From the NCBI GenBank assembly GCA_963813975.1, contig CAWFAP010000001.1, positions 744,001 to 808,000 of the forward strand: DNA of 64,000 bases, written 5' to 3'. Made by a program: the position numbers and the translations under genes. The notes under the pieces were generated by a model. The model worked only from the letters and a program-made list of their open reading frames with translations, was not told the DNA's origin and did not search any database. Shown piece by piece: positions 25,918-36,064 of the stretch. Position 1 is the stretch's first letter. Each line of letters opens with the position of its first letter. This DNA is from RYN-230 sp963813975. GTDB lineage: Bacteria > Actinomycetota > Actinomycetes > Streptosporangiales > Streptosporangiaceae.

Positions 25918-27234
25918 ATGACCGGCCAGCCCGCGCCGCACCCCCCGGACCGCATCACGCGCGCCCGCCGCTACCCGCTGGGCGCCGCTGTGACCCTGGC
26001 GGAACTCGGCGATGACCCGCATCCGGCGCTGGCCCGGCTGCGCGCGGCTGAGCCCGTCTCCTGGGTCCCGGTGCTGAACGGCTGGCTCGTGACGCGGCGC
26101 GACCTGGCCATGGCGGTCATGCGGGACAGCGCGACCTACACCGTCGACGATCCTCGCTTCTCCACGGCCCGGATCGTGGGCCCGAGCATGCTTTCCCTGG
26201 ACGGCCCGCAGCATGACCGGCACCGGCGCCCGTTCACCGCGCCGTTCAGCCGGGCAGGTGTGCACGACCAGCTGGCCACGTTCGTGACCGGGGAAGCGGA
26301 TCGGCTGACCCTCGTGATGCGCCCGGCCGGGCGGGGCGACCTGAGCCGGAGCCTGGCCGCGCCGCTGGCCGTGGCCGTCGTGGCCCGGGCGCTCGGCCTC
26401 GGCCAGGTGGATCCGGGCATCATCCTGTCCTGGTACGACGCCATCGTCGGCGCGGTCTCCGAGCTGTCCGCCAGCCCCGGCCCGGACACTGCACCGCCGT
26501 CTCCGGTGCCCGGCGCCCGGTCCCGGAACGCCGCGGTGGCGACCGGGACCGCGGCGTTCCGGGAGCTGAGCGGCAGCCTGGCGGCGGTCATCGAGAGCGG
26601 GACCGGGTCATCGCTGCTGACGGCGGCCGCGCAGCCCGGGGCTACGGCCGCCGCCGGTCTCGGCCCGGCTGAGATCGTCTCCAACGCGGCGGTGCTGATG
26701 TTCGGCGGTATCGAGACCACCGAAGGCATGATCGCCAACGCCGCATGGCACCTGCTCAGCCATCCCGCTCAGCTGGACCTGGTCCGCGCCGACCCCGGCC
26801 TGCTGCCGCAGGCCATTGAGGAGTCGCTGCGCCTGGAACCCGCGGCCGCCGTGGTGGACCGCTACGCCACCCGCGATGTCGAACTCGGCGGCGCTGCGGT
26901 CAGCCGAGGCGACCTGGTCACCGTGTCGGTGGCCGGCGCGGGACGGGACCCGGCCGCGTTCGCCGACCCGGACCGCTTCGACGTGCGCCGCGGCAACCCC
27001 GGGCAGAACCTGGCCTTCGCCCGCGGGCCGCACTTCTGCCTGGGCGTGCACCTGGCCCGGCTGGAAGCCCACGCCGCGCTCACCGCTGCTCTCGGCCAGC
27101 TGCCCGGCCTGCGGCTCGACCCGGACCACCCGGCCGCCCCGCGGGGCCTGGTGTTCCGCAAGCCGCCGGCGCTGCCCGTGCTGTGGGACGCGGCCCGCGG
27201 GGACGCCGCCCGCGGGGACACTGAGCCCGGCTAG
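25918..27234 (+). CDS. Cytochrome P450
   Basis: A 438-residue soluble bacterial P450 monooxygenase. Motifs in order: SLDGPQHDRHRRPFTAPFS (C helix), the I-helix motif MFGGIETTEG, the ExxR motif in IEESLRLEP, and the heme loop FARGPHFCLGVHLARLEA with the thiolate Cys374. A Pro/Ser-rich insertion (SASPGPDTAPPSPVPGARS) interrupts the F/G region. No ferredoxin or reductase gene is adjacent, so redox partners come from elsewhere. The stop overlaps the stop of the convergent LacI gene by four bases. Substrate unknown. Confidence 0.93.
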   Translation: MTGQPAPHPPDRITRARRYPLGAAVTLAELGDDPHPALARLRAAEPVSWVPVLNGWLVTRRDLAMAVMRDSATYTVDDPRFSTARIVGPSMLSLDGPQHDRHRRPFTAPFSRAGVHDQLATFVTGEADRLTLVMRPAGRGDLSRSLAAPLAVAVVARALGLGQVDPGIILSWYDAIVGAVSELSASPGPDTAPPSPVPGARSRNAAVATGTAAFRELSGSLAAVIESGTGSSLLTAAAQPGATAAAGLGPAEIVSNAAVLMFGGIETTEGMIANAAWHLLSHPAQLDLVRADPGLLPQAIEESLRLEPAAAVVDRYATRDVELGGAAVSRGDLVTVSVAGAGRDPAAFADPDRFDVRRGNPGQNLAFARGPHFCLGVHLARLEAHAALTAALGQLPGLRLDPDHPAAPRGLVFRKPPALPVLWDAARGDAARGDTEPG

Positions 27235-28313
27235 CCGGCCGGGAGGGAGCCGCCCGCGGCCGCCACCGTGCACCCGCAACTTTCCCGGCGGATAAGCCGG
27301 GTGGGCAGGACGACGTCCCGCGGCTCCGGCGGACCGTGGCGCACCAGGGATTCCAGCAGCTCGAACGCGGTGGCGCCCAGCTCCTTGATCGGCTGGCGGA
27401 CCGTCGTCAGCCCGGGCCGGAGCCGCCGCGCGACCGGGATGTCGTCGAAGCCCGTCACCGCGACCTCGCCCGGCACGTCCACGCCGCGGCGGGCCAGCCG
27501 GTGCAGGGCGCCGAGCGCGGCAAGATCGTTGGCGCAGACGATGGCCCGGGGGAGCGACCGGCCCGAGCCGAGCAGCCCGTCGATGACGTGGGCCCCGCCG
27601 TCGGCGTAGTAGCTGCCCTGCCACTGCGGCCCGGCGGCGAGCTCCGCGCCGCCGGCGCGGGCCTCGGCCTCCACCACCGCCCGGCGGGTCACGTTGTCCG
27701 GGCTGTCCGCGACCCCGGCCAGGTACCCGAGCGTGCGGTACCCGTGGTCACGGATCAGGTGCCACATCAGGTCACGCATGCCCGTCTCGCTGTCGCCGCG
27801 GACGCTGGCCGTATGCGGAGTGGTGATCCCGGCCAGGTTGACCACCGGGAGGTGGCGGCCCAGCCGGTCCAGCTGGCCGGCGTCCAGGACGAGGTCGTGC
27901 ACGATCAGCCCGTCGCACTTGCGGGCCAGGCCCAGCATCCGGCGGCCCGCGTCCGCGTCCTCGGCCGCCACTGAGCTGATCAGCAGGCTGAAGCCACTGC
28001 GCTGGGCCGCGATCTCGATGCCCCGGTTGATGATGTCGGCGAACTGGAGGTTCTCGTCCTCTTCGGCGAACACGCCCCTGGAGGTCGCCTTGGGCACCCG
28101 CCGGTACACGACCCCGACCGTCTCCTTGAGCTTGACGCTCAGCGCCCGGGCCGCGCCGTCCGGCACGAAGCCGAGCTCAGCCACCGCCCGGAGCACCCGG
28201 TCCCGGGTGTCCGCGCGGGGGCTGCCGGTCCCGTTGAGCACCCGGGACACCGACGCGATGGACACGCCCGCGATCGCGGCGACGTCATAGATCGTGGGCG
28301 GGGCGCCGTTCAC
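27231..28313 (-). CDS. LacI-family transcriptional regulator
   Basis: A 360-residue regulator with an N-terminal LacI helix-turn-helix (TIYDVAAIAGVSIASVSRVL) and hinge, followed by a periplasmic-binding-protein-like sensor domain (VAVTGFDDIPVARRLRPGLT near the C-terminus). The tail ends with an unusual RRESCGCTVAAAGG. GTG start at 28313. The GH25 gene ends only nine bases upstream on the same strand, so the two are likely co-transcribed. No sugar transporter is adjacent; the ligand is unknown. Confidence 0.92.
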   Translation of the reverse strand: MNGAPPTIYDVAAIAGVSIASVSRVLNGTGSPRADTRDRVLRAVAELGFVPDGAARALSVKLKETVGVVYRRVPKATSRGVFAEEDENLQFADIINRGIEIAAQRSGFSLLISSVAAEDADAGRRMLGLARKCDGLIVHDLVLDAGQLDRLGRHLPVVNLAGITTPHTASVRGDSETGMRDLMWHLIRDHGYRTLGYLAGVADSPDNVTRRAVVEAEARAGGAELAAGPQWQGSYYADGGAHVIDGLLGSGRSLPRAIVCANDLAALGALHRLARRGVDVPGEVAVTGFDDIPVARRLRPGLTTVRQPIKELGATAFELLESLVRHGPPEPRDVVLPTRLIRRESCGCTVAAAGGSLPAG

Positions 28314-28322
28314 ACCCGAAGC

Positions 28323-29246
28323 TTAGGAGACCTGGTAGCCGATGCTCACGTTTCCCGCGTCGAGACGCGCGACCGAGACCACGGACGTCCTCGACGCATC
28401 GCCGAACTTGATCACTGTCTGGCCCTTGGTGCTGTCTACCACCACCGAGTCGTGCACCTTCCAGTGGCCGTCCCAGACGGCCACGCGCAACCGGGCGGAC
28501 GCCAGGCCCTGCCGTCCGTTGTCACAGGCGAAGCCGATCTCCTTGGCGCTGCCAAACGGGATGGCGATCGCGGTCACGGCGCTGGCGCCGTTGTTCAGGG
28601 ACCCGGTCTGCACTTCGGCCTCCTCCTTGGGTACGGGCGGTGCTGGGTTGGCGAACTTTCTCAGGGCGGCGGTGTCCCCGTTGAACACGTCCACGTCGAC
28701 CGTGTTGCTGCCCACCCGGGCCGTGCCGTACTGGTGGAACTTCCAGGTCGACCAGGGTTTCGGCACCACTGGCCGGCCCGCCGGGGCGGACGGCTCGGCG
28801 ATCCACAGCGGGTAGTGGCCCAGGCCGGCGCAGTTGCCCTGCTGGGCGAAGCTCAGGAACGTGTACACCACCGGCGTGTGCCCGGTGGCTTTATGCACGT
28901 CCGCGCACCAGTTCCGCGCGTACTCCGCCACCCGCGCGGGGCCCAGTCCGTCCGACACCTCCAGGTCCAGCGCAAGCAGGTCACCGGCGTTCAGGCCGTG
29001 CGCCCGGACCGTGTCCAGGAATGCCCTGGCCTCGGTGGCCGCGCCGTTCCGGGGGTGGCCGAAGTGGTAGGCGCCGCGGACGATGCCGATGTCCTTGGCC
29101 CGCCGCCAGTTAGCGGCGAACGAGGGGTCCCTGATCGTGATGCCTTCGGTCGCTTTGATGAACGCGAACGAAATTCGTCCCTTTTCGGCGGACCAGTCGA
29201 ACGACGGCTGGTAGCTCGAGAGATCGATGCCCGCCGCGTTGGCCAC
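28323..29246 (-). CDS. Glycoside hydrolase family 25-like (lysozyme-type) protein
   Basis: A 307-residue protein with a GH25 barrel: AGIDLSSYQPSFDW, FAFIKATEGITIRDPSF, GAYHFGHPRNG, LALDLEVSDG with the Asp-x-Glu pair, HTPVVYTFLSF, YPLWIAEP, and HQYG followed by VDVDVFNGD. The C-terminal 90 residues form a separate beta-rich region. The GTG at 29246 is chosen because AGGAGGG lies five bases upstream; an earlier GTG at 29267 lacks this. No signal peptide is present, unusual for a cell-wall hydrolase. It is followed after nine bases by a LacI regulator. Confidence 0.85.
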   Translation of the reverse strand: MANAAGIDLSSYQPSFDWSAEKGRISFAFIKATEGITIRDPSFAANWRRAKDIGIVRGAYHFGHPRNGAATEARAFLDTVRAHGLNAGDLLALDLEVSDGLGPARVAEYARNWCADVHKATGHTPVVYTFLSFAQQGNCAGLGHYPLWIAEPSAPAGRPVVPKPWSTWKFHQYGTARVGSNTVDVDVFNGDTAALRKFANPAPPVPKEEAEVQTGSLNNGASAVTAIAIPFGSAKEIGFACDNGRQGLASARLRVAVWDGHWKVHDSVVVDSTKGQTVIKFGDASRTSVVSVARLDAGNVSIGYQVS

Positions 29247-29423
29247 AGCGCCCTCCTGACCTCGCACTCGGCGGGCGGCCTATGCCGCCGCTGCCCACTC
29301 ATGGTGGAGGCCAGGTGATAGCACGCGTCCCGATCCCCCCAGGAGAAAGGTGCCCTACGCCGGGCCTGGATGCAGCCAGAATGGCTTATCTGATGGCCAA
29401 TTTCACGCCGATGTGACCACGAT

Positions 29424-32400
29424 TCAGGCCACCTGGGCCCGCAGCCTCAGCCCACGGGGCGTAGGCCGGAACCCGGCCTCCTCCAGGGCGCGGGCCAGCG
29501 GCGAGTCCTGCACCGCCGAGCCGTCGGCCCGCTCGATCGTGAGCCGGCCCAGCGCCCCGCCGCGGGCCGCCGAGGCCAGGGCGGCCGCGGCGGGCCCGAG
29601 CACCGCCGGGTCACTGGTCCACGACAGCAGCGTCTTGCCGCCCCGCTCGACGTAGAGAATGAGTTCCCCCGCGGCCAGGACGACCAGCGAGCCGGCCTTG
29701 CGGCCCGGCCGGTGCCCGCCCGGGGTCTCCCCAGGCCGCTCCGGCCAGGGCAGGGCCGCGCCGAACGGGCTGGCTGGATCCCCGGCGGCGAGCACGGTGA
29801 CGCTGAGGGCTTCCCGCGGCGGGTTTTCGTTGCGGAAAAAACCGGGGCCAGGCGAACCCGCAGCCAGGTCGCCTGCGCGCGCCCACGGATCGGCGGGGGC
29901 CGGTCCGCTCTCGGCCTCCGCGGCCAGCGCGCGCATCCGGTCCACGGCGCCGGGCAGCGCGAACTGCGCGGCGCCCAGACCCTCCACGAAGTAACCGCGG
30001 CGGCACTGGCCCGCGTCTTCCATGGCCCTCAGCACCGGGTAGATCCCGGCGAACCCGCCCGGCACCCGTTCCGCGGCGACCGCGCCGCGGATCACGATCC
30101 CGTGCCGGTCCAGCAGGGTCCGGGCCAGCGCGTGCAGCCGCCGGGTCGCGTCCGGGTCGGCGGGCGGCACGAGCGACCAGCGCCCGGTAACCGTGGGCGG
30201 CCCGGTCCGGGACGGCATGACCGGCCGGCCGGTGCCGCGCCCGCGGGTCCCCAGCCGGGCGCCGCCGCCGCGTCGCCGCGCCGCCGGCGGGTGCGGGCTC
30301 GCGGAGGTGGCGGCCACGGGCCTGCCCGTGCCCAGCACCGTGCGCAGCGCGGCCAGCGTGTCGTTGGTCAGGCGGCCCGCCCAGACCAGGTCCCAGATGG
30401 CGGCGGCGACCGCGGCGTCAGTGACGTCCTTGCGCTCTCCTTCGGGCAGCAGCGCGGCGGCCCGGCCGGCGAGCATCCGGAAGAACATCCCGCCGCCGCC
30501 GTCCAGGGCGGCCAGCGCTGCCTCGTGCAGCGGGGTCAGGGTGATCTCACCCGGCTCGGGCAGCAGGAGCGGCGCGGTGTCCGCGGGGGCCAGCGCCACC
30601 CAGCCGTCCCCGCCGGGCAGCCCGCCCGCCCCGGACCAGACCACCTCCCCGGCCGCGGTCAGCTCGTCCAGCATCGCGGGCTGGTAGCCGGGCACCCGGC
30701 CGGGCAGGATCAGCGTCTCCAGCGCCGACGCGGGCATCGCCGCCCCGGCGAGCTGGTCGATGGCCTCGTACACGGTGTCCGCACTGGCCCGCGGCCCGCG
30801 GGTGCGCCCCCGGGCCTCGCCCCGGCCGGGAGCGGGCTGGGCCGCGTTCTGCCACGCGGGCAGGAACCGGGCCAGCGCCGACGGCGGCACCGGCTCGGCC
30901 TCCTTGCGCAGCTTGGCCAGGCAGCGGCGGCGCAGCGTGCGCAGCACCGTGGTGTCACACCATTGCGTGCCGCGCAACCCGGGGAGGAACTCGCCCTCGG
31001 CGATCCGGCCCTCGGCGGCCAGCCGCCGCAGCGCGCCGGTGACCACCGCCACCCCGAGCCCGTACCGCTGGGCCAGGTCCGCGGTGACGAACGGGCCGTG
31101 GCCGCGGGCGTAGCGCGCCACCAGGTCGCTGAGCGGGTCGGGGACCGGCTCGGTGAACGCGGCGGGCACCCCCGGGGGCAGCGGCACGCCCAGCGCGTCG
31201 CGCAGCCGGCCGGCGTCCTCGATGGCGGCCCACCGGGCATCGCCGGCGATCCGGAATTCCAGCGCCCGCCGCTGCCGGGCCAGCTCGGCGAGCCAGCCCG
31301 CGGCCGCGGCCGGGTCCTGGCTGCGCCCGGCCACCTCGGCCGCGGATACCGGCCCGATGGCGCGCAGCAGGTCGGCCACGCCTTCGAGATCCCGGCAGGC
31401 CCGCTCCGGGGTGAGCCGCTGCAGCTCCCGCTCGGTCTGCTCGACCACCGCCGGGTCCAGCAGCTCGCGCAGGTCAGCCTGGCCGAGCAGCTCGGCCAGC
31501 AGCGAGGAGTCCAGGGCCAGGGCCTGGGCCCGGCGCTCGGCGACCGGCGCGTCCCCCTCGTACATGAACGCGCCCACGTACCGGAACAGCATCGAGCGCC
31601 CGAACGGCGACGGTGCCGGGGTCTCCACGTCGACCAGGCGGATTTTCCTGTTGGCCAGCTCCTTCATCAGGCTGACCAGCCCGGGCACGTCGAACACGTC
31701 CTGCAGGCATTCGCGCACGGTCTCCAGCACGATCGGGAACGTCCCGTACTTGCGGGCCACTGACAGCAGCTGTGCCGACCGCTGCCGTTGCTGCCACAGC
31801 GGGCTGCGCCGGCCCGGCTGCCGCCGGGGCAGCAGCAGCGCCCGGGCCGCGCACTCGCGGAACCGGGACGCGAACAGCGCCGAGTTGCCCAGCTCGTCGG
31901 TGACCAGCTGCTCGACCTCGTCGGGCTGCAGCTCGGCGATCCCGGTCGGCGGCGGCTCCTCGGTGTCCGGGACGCGGATCACGATCCCGTCGTCGGTGTG
32001 CATGGCCTGCACGTCCATGCCCTGGTAGCGCTCGCGCAGCCGGGCCGCGATGGCCAGCGCCCACGGGGCGTGCACCTGCGCGCCGAACGGGCTGTGCAGC
32101 ACCAGCCGCCAGTCGCCCAGCTCGTCGCGGAACCGCTCCATGACCAGCGTGCGGTCGTCGGGCACGTACCCGGTGGCGTCCCGCTGCGCGGTCAGGTAGC
32201 GGATCAGGTTGGCCGCGGCCAGCTCGTCCAGGCCGTCGGCTCGCAGCCGCTCGATCGCGTCCTGCTCACCCGCCGCGGCCAGCTCGCGGCAGTACGCGCC
32301 GAGCGCGCGGCCCAGCTCAGCCGGGCGGCCGGGCGCGTCGCCGTGCCAGAACGGCAGCTTGCCGGGCTGGCCCGGGGCGGGGGAGACCAGCACCTGGTCG

Positions 32401-34277
32401 GCGGTGATCTCCTCGATCCGCCACGAGCTCGCGCCGAGCACGAATACGTCGCCGACCCGGGACTCGTAGACCATCTCCTCGTCGAGCTCGCCGACCCGGT
32501 GCGAGTTCCGGCCGTCGCCGCGCTGCGACGCGGCCAGGAACACCCCGAACAGGCCCCGGTCGGGGATGGTGCCGCCGCTGGTCACCGCGAGCCGCTGGCC
32601 CCCGGGGCGGCCGTGCAGCATGCCCGTGGTGCGGTCCCAGACCAGCCGGGGCCGTAGCTCGGCGAACTCCTCGCTCGGGTACCGCCCGGCCAGCATGTCC
32701 AGCACGGCCTCGAGTACCGGCCGGGTCAGGCTGGCGAACGGCGCCGCCCGGCGGACCACCTGGTGCAGGTCGTCCACGGACCAGTCGTCGAGCGCGGTCA
32801 TTGCGACGATCTGCTGGGCGAGCACGTCCAGCGGGTTGCGGGGGACGCTCAGCTGCTCGATCTGGCCGCCGCGCATCCGCCGGGCCACCACCGCGGCCTG
32901 GACCAGGTCACCCTGGTACTTGGGGAAGATGACGCCGCGGCTCACGTCCCCGACATTGTGCCCGGCCCGGCCGGTGCGCTGCAGGCCGCTGGCCACCGAG
33001 GGCGGTGACTCGACCTGGACGACCAGGTCCACCGCGCCCATGTCGATGCCGAGTTCCAGGCTGGACGTGGCGACCACGGCCGGGAGCCGGCCGGCCTTGA
33101 GCGCCTCCTCGATCTGGGCCCGTTCCTGCCGGGACACCGAGCCGTGGTGAGCCCGGGCGACCTCGAGGGGCGCGCCGCCGGCCGCTCCCGCCTGGGCCAT
33201 GATCTGGGCGGGCGGTCCGGCCGGGCCGGCCTGGGCTGGCCCGCCGGGCCGGGCGCCCGCCCGGAGTTCGGCGCGCTCGGCGGCCAGCTCGTTGAGCCGG
33301 GCACAGAGCCGCTCCGCCAGCCGGCGTGAGTTCGCGAACACGATCGTGGAGCGGTGCTGCTCGATCAGGTCGAGCACCTGCTCCTCCACGTGCGGCCAGA
33401 TGGACCGCCGGGCGGCCTGGCCGTCTGCTGAGTCATCCGCGGTGCCGGGCGGCGGGTCCAGGTCGGTCATGTCCTCGACCGGGACCACGATGCTCAGGTC
33501 GATCTGCTTGGTGCTGGGCGGCGCGGCGATGGTCACCGGGCGGGCGCCGCCCAGGAACGACGCCACCTCGCCGGCCGGCCGGACCGTGGCCGACAGCCCG
33601 ATCCGCTGGGCCGGGCGGTGGTCCGCGGTCAGCGCGTCCAGCCGTTCCAGGGACAGGGCCAGGTGCGCACCGCGCTTGTTCCCGGCCAGCGCGTGCACCT
33701 CGTCGACGATCACGGTGTCCACCCCGCGCAGCGCGTCCCGCGCCTTGGAGGTGAGCAGGAGGAACAGCGATTCGGGCGTGGTGATGAGGATGTCCGGCGG
33801 GTGGGCGGCCAGCCGGCGGCGCTCCTCGGCGGCGGTGTCCCCGGTGCGCACCGCGACCCGGATGTCAGGCTCGGCCGCTCCCATGGCCTGCGCGGTGTGC
33901 CGGATCCCGGTCAGGGGGGCGCGCAGGTTCCGCTCGATGTCCACCGCGAGCGCCTTCAGCGGGGAGATGTACAGCACCCGGCAGCGTTGCCCAGGGTCCT
34001 CGGGTGCGGGCGCCGCGGCCAGGCGGTCCAGCGCCCACAGGAACGCAGCCAGCGTCTTACCCGACCCGGTCGGGGCGATGACCAGGGTGTTCTCGCCCTT
34101 GCCGATCGCCGCCCAGGCCTCCGCCTGAGCCTGCGTGGGGGTGGCGAACGCGGCGGCGAACCAGTCCCGGGTGACCGCGCTGAACGCCTCGAGGGGGTCC
34201 CTGCTCCCGGTGGCCACGATGGGGTTGTCAGCGGCCGCCGGCGTCGTGTTCTGAGCCTTGGTGATACGTCTTGGCAT
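29424..34277 (-). CDS. lhr: Lhr-family ATP-dependent helicase
   Basis: A 1617-residue superfamily 2 helicase of the Lhr (large helicase-related) type, implicated in DNA repair and translocating 3'-5' on single strands. Motifs: Walker A APTGSGKT at about 68-75, DEVH at 192-195, SATVRP, and motif VI in GLQRTGRAGHNVG. The core is followed by the Lhr winged-helix and DEAD-associated regions and a long C-terminal half typical of actinobacterial Lhr. Pro/Ala/Gly-rich inserts occur, for example near residues 345-365 and 1330. It is encoded alone, 177 bp downstream of the GH25 gene's start region. Confidence 0.95.
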   Translation of the reverse strand: MPRRITKAQNTTPAAADNPIVATGSRDPLEAFSAVTRDWFAAAFATPTQAQAEAWAAIGKGENTLVIAPTGSGKTLAAFLWALDRLAAAPAPEDPGQRCRVLYISPLKALAVDIERNLRAPLTGIRHTAQAMGAAEPDIRVAVRTGDTAAEERRRLAAHPPDILITTPESLFLLLTSKARDALRGVDTVIVDEVHALAGNKRGAHLALSLERLDALTADHRPAQRIGLSATVRPAGEVASFLGGARPVTIAAPPSTKQIDLSIVVPVEDMTDLDPPPGTADDSADGQAARRSIWPHVEEQVLDLIEQHRSTIVFANSRRLAERLCARLNELAAERAELRAGARPGGPAQAGPAGPPAQIMAQAGAAGGAPLEVARAHHGSVSRQERAQIEEALKAGRLPAVVATSSLELGIDMGAVDLVVQVESPPSVASGLQRTGRAGHNVGDVSRGVIFPKYQGDLVQAAVVARRMRGGQIEQLSVPRNPLDVLAQQIVAMTALDDWSVDDLHQVVRRAAPFASLTRPVLEAVLDMLAGRYPSEEFAELRPRLVWDRTTGMLHGRPGGQRLAVTSGGTIPDRGLFGVFLAASQRGDGRNSHRVGELDEEMVYESRVGDVFVLGASSWRIEEITADQVLVSPAPGQPGKLPFWHGDAPGRPAELGRALGAYCRELAAAGEQDAIERLRADGLDELAAANLIRYLTAQRDATGYVPDDRTLVMERFRDELGDWRLVLHSPFGAQVHAPWALAIAARLRERYQGMDVQAMHTDDGIVIRVPDTEEPPPTGIAELQPDEVEQLVTDELGNSALFASRFRECAARALLLPRRQPGRRSPLWQQRQRSAQLLSVARKYGTFPIVLETVRECLQDVFDVPGLVSLMKELANRKIRLVDVETPAPSPFGRSMLFRYVGAFMYEGDAPVAERRAQALALDSSLLAELLGQADLRELLDPAVVEQTERELQRLTPERACRDLEGVADLLRAIGPVSAAEVAGRSQDPAAAAGWLAELARQRRALEFRIAGDARWAAIEDAGRLRDALGVPLPPGVPAAFTEPVPDPLSDLVARYARGHGPFVTADLAQRYGLGVAVVTGALRRLAAEGRIAEGEFLPGLRGTQWCDTTVLRTLRRRCLAKLRKEAEPVPPSALARFLPAWQNAAQPAPGRGEARGRTRGPRASADTVYEAIDQLAGAAMPASALETLILPGRVPGYQPAMLDELTAAGEVVWSGAGGLPGGDGWVALAPADTAPLLLPEPGEITLTPLHEAALAALDGGGGMFFRMLAGRAAALLPEGERKDVTDAAVAAAIWDLVWAGRLTNDTLAALRTVLGTGRPVAATSASPHPPAARRRGGGARLGTRGRGTGRPVMPSRTGPPTVTGRWSLVPPADPDATRRLHALARTLLDRHGIVIRGAVAAERVPGGFAGIYPVLRAMEDAGQCRRGYFVEGLGAAQFALPGAVDRMRALAAEAESGPAPADPWARAGDLAAGSPGPGFFRNENPPREALSVTVLAAGDPASPFGAALPWPERPGETPGGHRPGRKAGSLVVLAAGELILYVERGGKTLLSWTSDPAVLGPAAAALASAARGGALGRLTIERADGSAVQDSPLARALEEAGFRPTPRGLRLRAQVA

Positions 34278-34406
34278 TTGCTTCCAGGATACCTAAAGGC
34301 CCTGGTCTTTCGGCCGGATTGGAACATGCTGCCGAGTGGCGGAAGCCTCCTGGTCGGGGGTGGTGGCGCGCTGGCGGAAGTGGCTGGTCAGGGGGTAGCG
34401 GGGACG

Positions 34407-35335
34407 TCACTGGGAGGCCCGCACTGAGCCGACCAGGGGGCCGGAGGTGCTGCGGACGGTGCAGACCACCGTACGCTCACCCGCCGACCAGGCCCCGGCG
34501 TCCGGGTAGACGTAAGACTGCGCCAGCGAGGTTGCGGACAGCTGGGGGTTCAGGTAGCCGCTGAGCCGGCTGACGCAGCCCTGCCGGGCGCGCTGCTGGA
34601 GGGCCGCCGCACCGGGGTAGGACGATCCGGCCAGCGGGAACGTGGCGAAGACCTCGGCGTCGTGCGCCTGCGCGCAGCTGAGCACGTGCACGCCGCTGAT
34701 CCCGTTGGCGCCCGAGTTGAGGCATTCGCCGGCCCGGAGGCTGAACACGGCGGGCAGCGTGACCGGCTTGGGTGGCGGGGGCCGGGTGATGATGGCGGCG
34801 GCCACGATCGCCGCGGCCACGGTCCACAGGCCGGCCAGCACCAGGCCGGTGATGGCCAGTGCGCGGCCGCGGGCTCCCGACCGGCCGATCCGGATGAGGG
34901 CCAGCGGCCCGAGCACCAGGGTGACCGGAATGGCCGCCACGATGCCCGAGACCAGGGCGGCCACCGCGACACCGTCGGTGGGCCGGCGTCGCGGGGGTGC
35001 GGAGGCGGTCGGTGCGGAGGCGGTCGGTCCGGGGGCGGTCGGGCCGGAGGCGGGCGGCCCGGGGGCAGCCGGGCCGGGAGCGGTCGCGCCGGGGGCCGGG
35101 TCTGCGGGGGATGGGCCGGGGCTGGCCGGGCCGGGGGCGGGGGCAATGGCCGGAGCGGGGGCGGGACCGGCCGGGGCCGTGGCCGCGGCGGCCGGGCTGG
35201 CCGGGCCGGCGCTGGGGCTAGCGGGGCCACGCGGCCGGCGGTGCGCTGCTCGGGCACGGCCACGGCCTGCGGGGCGGCCGGGTCCCCCGCCAGTGCCGTC
35301 GGGGGGCCGCCCCCGTCCTCCGCGGAACGGTCCAT
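34407..35335 (-). CDS. DUF4190 / septum-formation domain membrane protein, probable frame break in the linker
   Basis: A membrane protein with a long Pro/Ala-rich N-terminal region and two hydrophobic spans (VAALVSGIVAAIPVTLVLG and LAITGLVLAGLWTVAAAIVA, DUF4190-like). An extracellular Septum_form-like domain (FSLRAGECLNSG, LSCAQAHDAEVFATFPL, GERTVVCTV) contains paired cysteines. The most credible start is the ATG at 35335: GGGAGAG is just upstream and MDRSAEDGGGPPTALAG is a natural N-terminus. That frame differs by one base from the frame of the membrane and C-terminal parts. The switch lies in the GC-rich linker near 35215. Without the shift the frame opens at 35390. Confidence 0.65.
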
Positions 35336-35613
35336 CTGCTCTCCCAGCCGAGTGCGGGTGCCTGCCCGCGGAGCAGGCCGGCCGAGCCAAATTGGATGCA
35401 CCAGGAACTGCCTAGTGCTCTCATGCCTTTGCGGGGCACCCCTGGTGACCCTTCCCCAACAGAACTAAAGGCATTCCTCCTCGTTTGTTACGAACCTGAG
35501 TCGTGAGCCCGGGACGGCTCCGGGTCGGCGGCGGGTTGGGTTGCCCCCCGGGCGCCGGTACCCTCGCCCGCAGACGGACCCAGGGGGTCCGGGGGTAGCC
35601 ATCAGGGAGGGCC

Positions 35614-35808
35614 GTGCGGCTCAGCGAGTTCTGGACGCGGATGCGTGCGCAGTTCGGTGACGTGTACGCGAGCAGCGTGGCCAAGGATCATGTCCTGTCC
35701 GCGCTGGGGGAGCGGACCGTTGACCAGGCCCTGGCGGACGGGGTGGACGCGAAGACCGTGTGGCGGGCGATCTGCAAGGAGTTCGACGTCCCGCCGAACC
35801 TACGCTGA
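35614..35808 (+). CDS. DUF3046 small protein
   Basis: A 64-residue protein, MRLSEFWTRMRAQFGDVYAS ... TVDQALADGVDAKTVWRAIC, a near-perfect match to the DUF3046 pattern found just upstream of recA in many actinomycetes. GTG start at 35614 with GGGAGG four bases before it. Function unknown; synteny with recA is its main feature. Confidence 0.93.
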   Translation: MRLSEFWTRMRAQFGDVYASSVAKDHVLSALGERTVDQALADGVDAKTVWRAICKEFDVPPNLR

Positions 35809-35872
35809 GTTGGCGCGCCGGCCAGGGCCGGCGCGAATTTTCTCCGGGGATGCGGCGTGTTGGCATCACGGT

Positions 35873-35886
35873 CGAACAGTTGTTCG
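35873..35886. promoter_or_regulatory. LexA (SOS) box upstream of recA
   Basis: CGAACAGTTGTTCG is a perfect match to the actinobacterial/Bacillus-type SOS box CGAAC-N4-GTTCG. It lies 179 bp before the recA ATG within the 256-bp spacer after DUF3046, so recA should be LexA-repressed and DNA-damage inducible. Confidence 0.9.
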
Positions 35887-36064
35887 CTTAGGGTAGTGGC
35901 CTGGGACGGCCATTCGGGGTCTCCTTTCCGTGGCCTCGACCCCGCGGCACGGCGACAGCAGACGGCAGCACAGCAGCAGCGCGCGGAATTGTCGGTGGCG
36001 GCACGTAGCTTCTGGACCGGCAACCGAATCAGCTAGCAAGCTCTTGAATCCAACGGGAGTTCCC

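Noticed and set aside
29712..31763. Open frame of 683 codons antisense to lhr
   Set aside because: Low-complexity composition dictated by third-position GC of the helicase gene; no recognisable domain.
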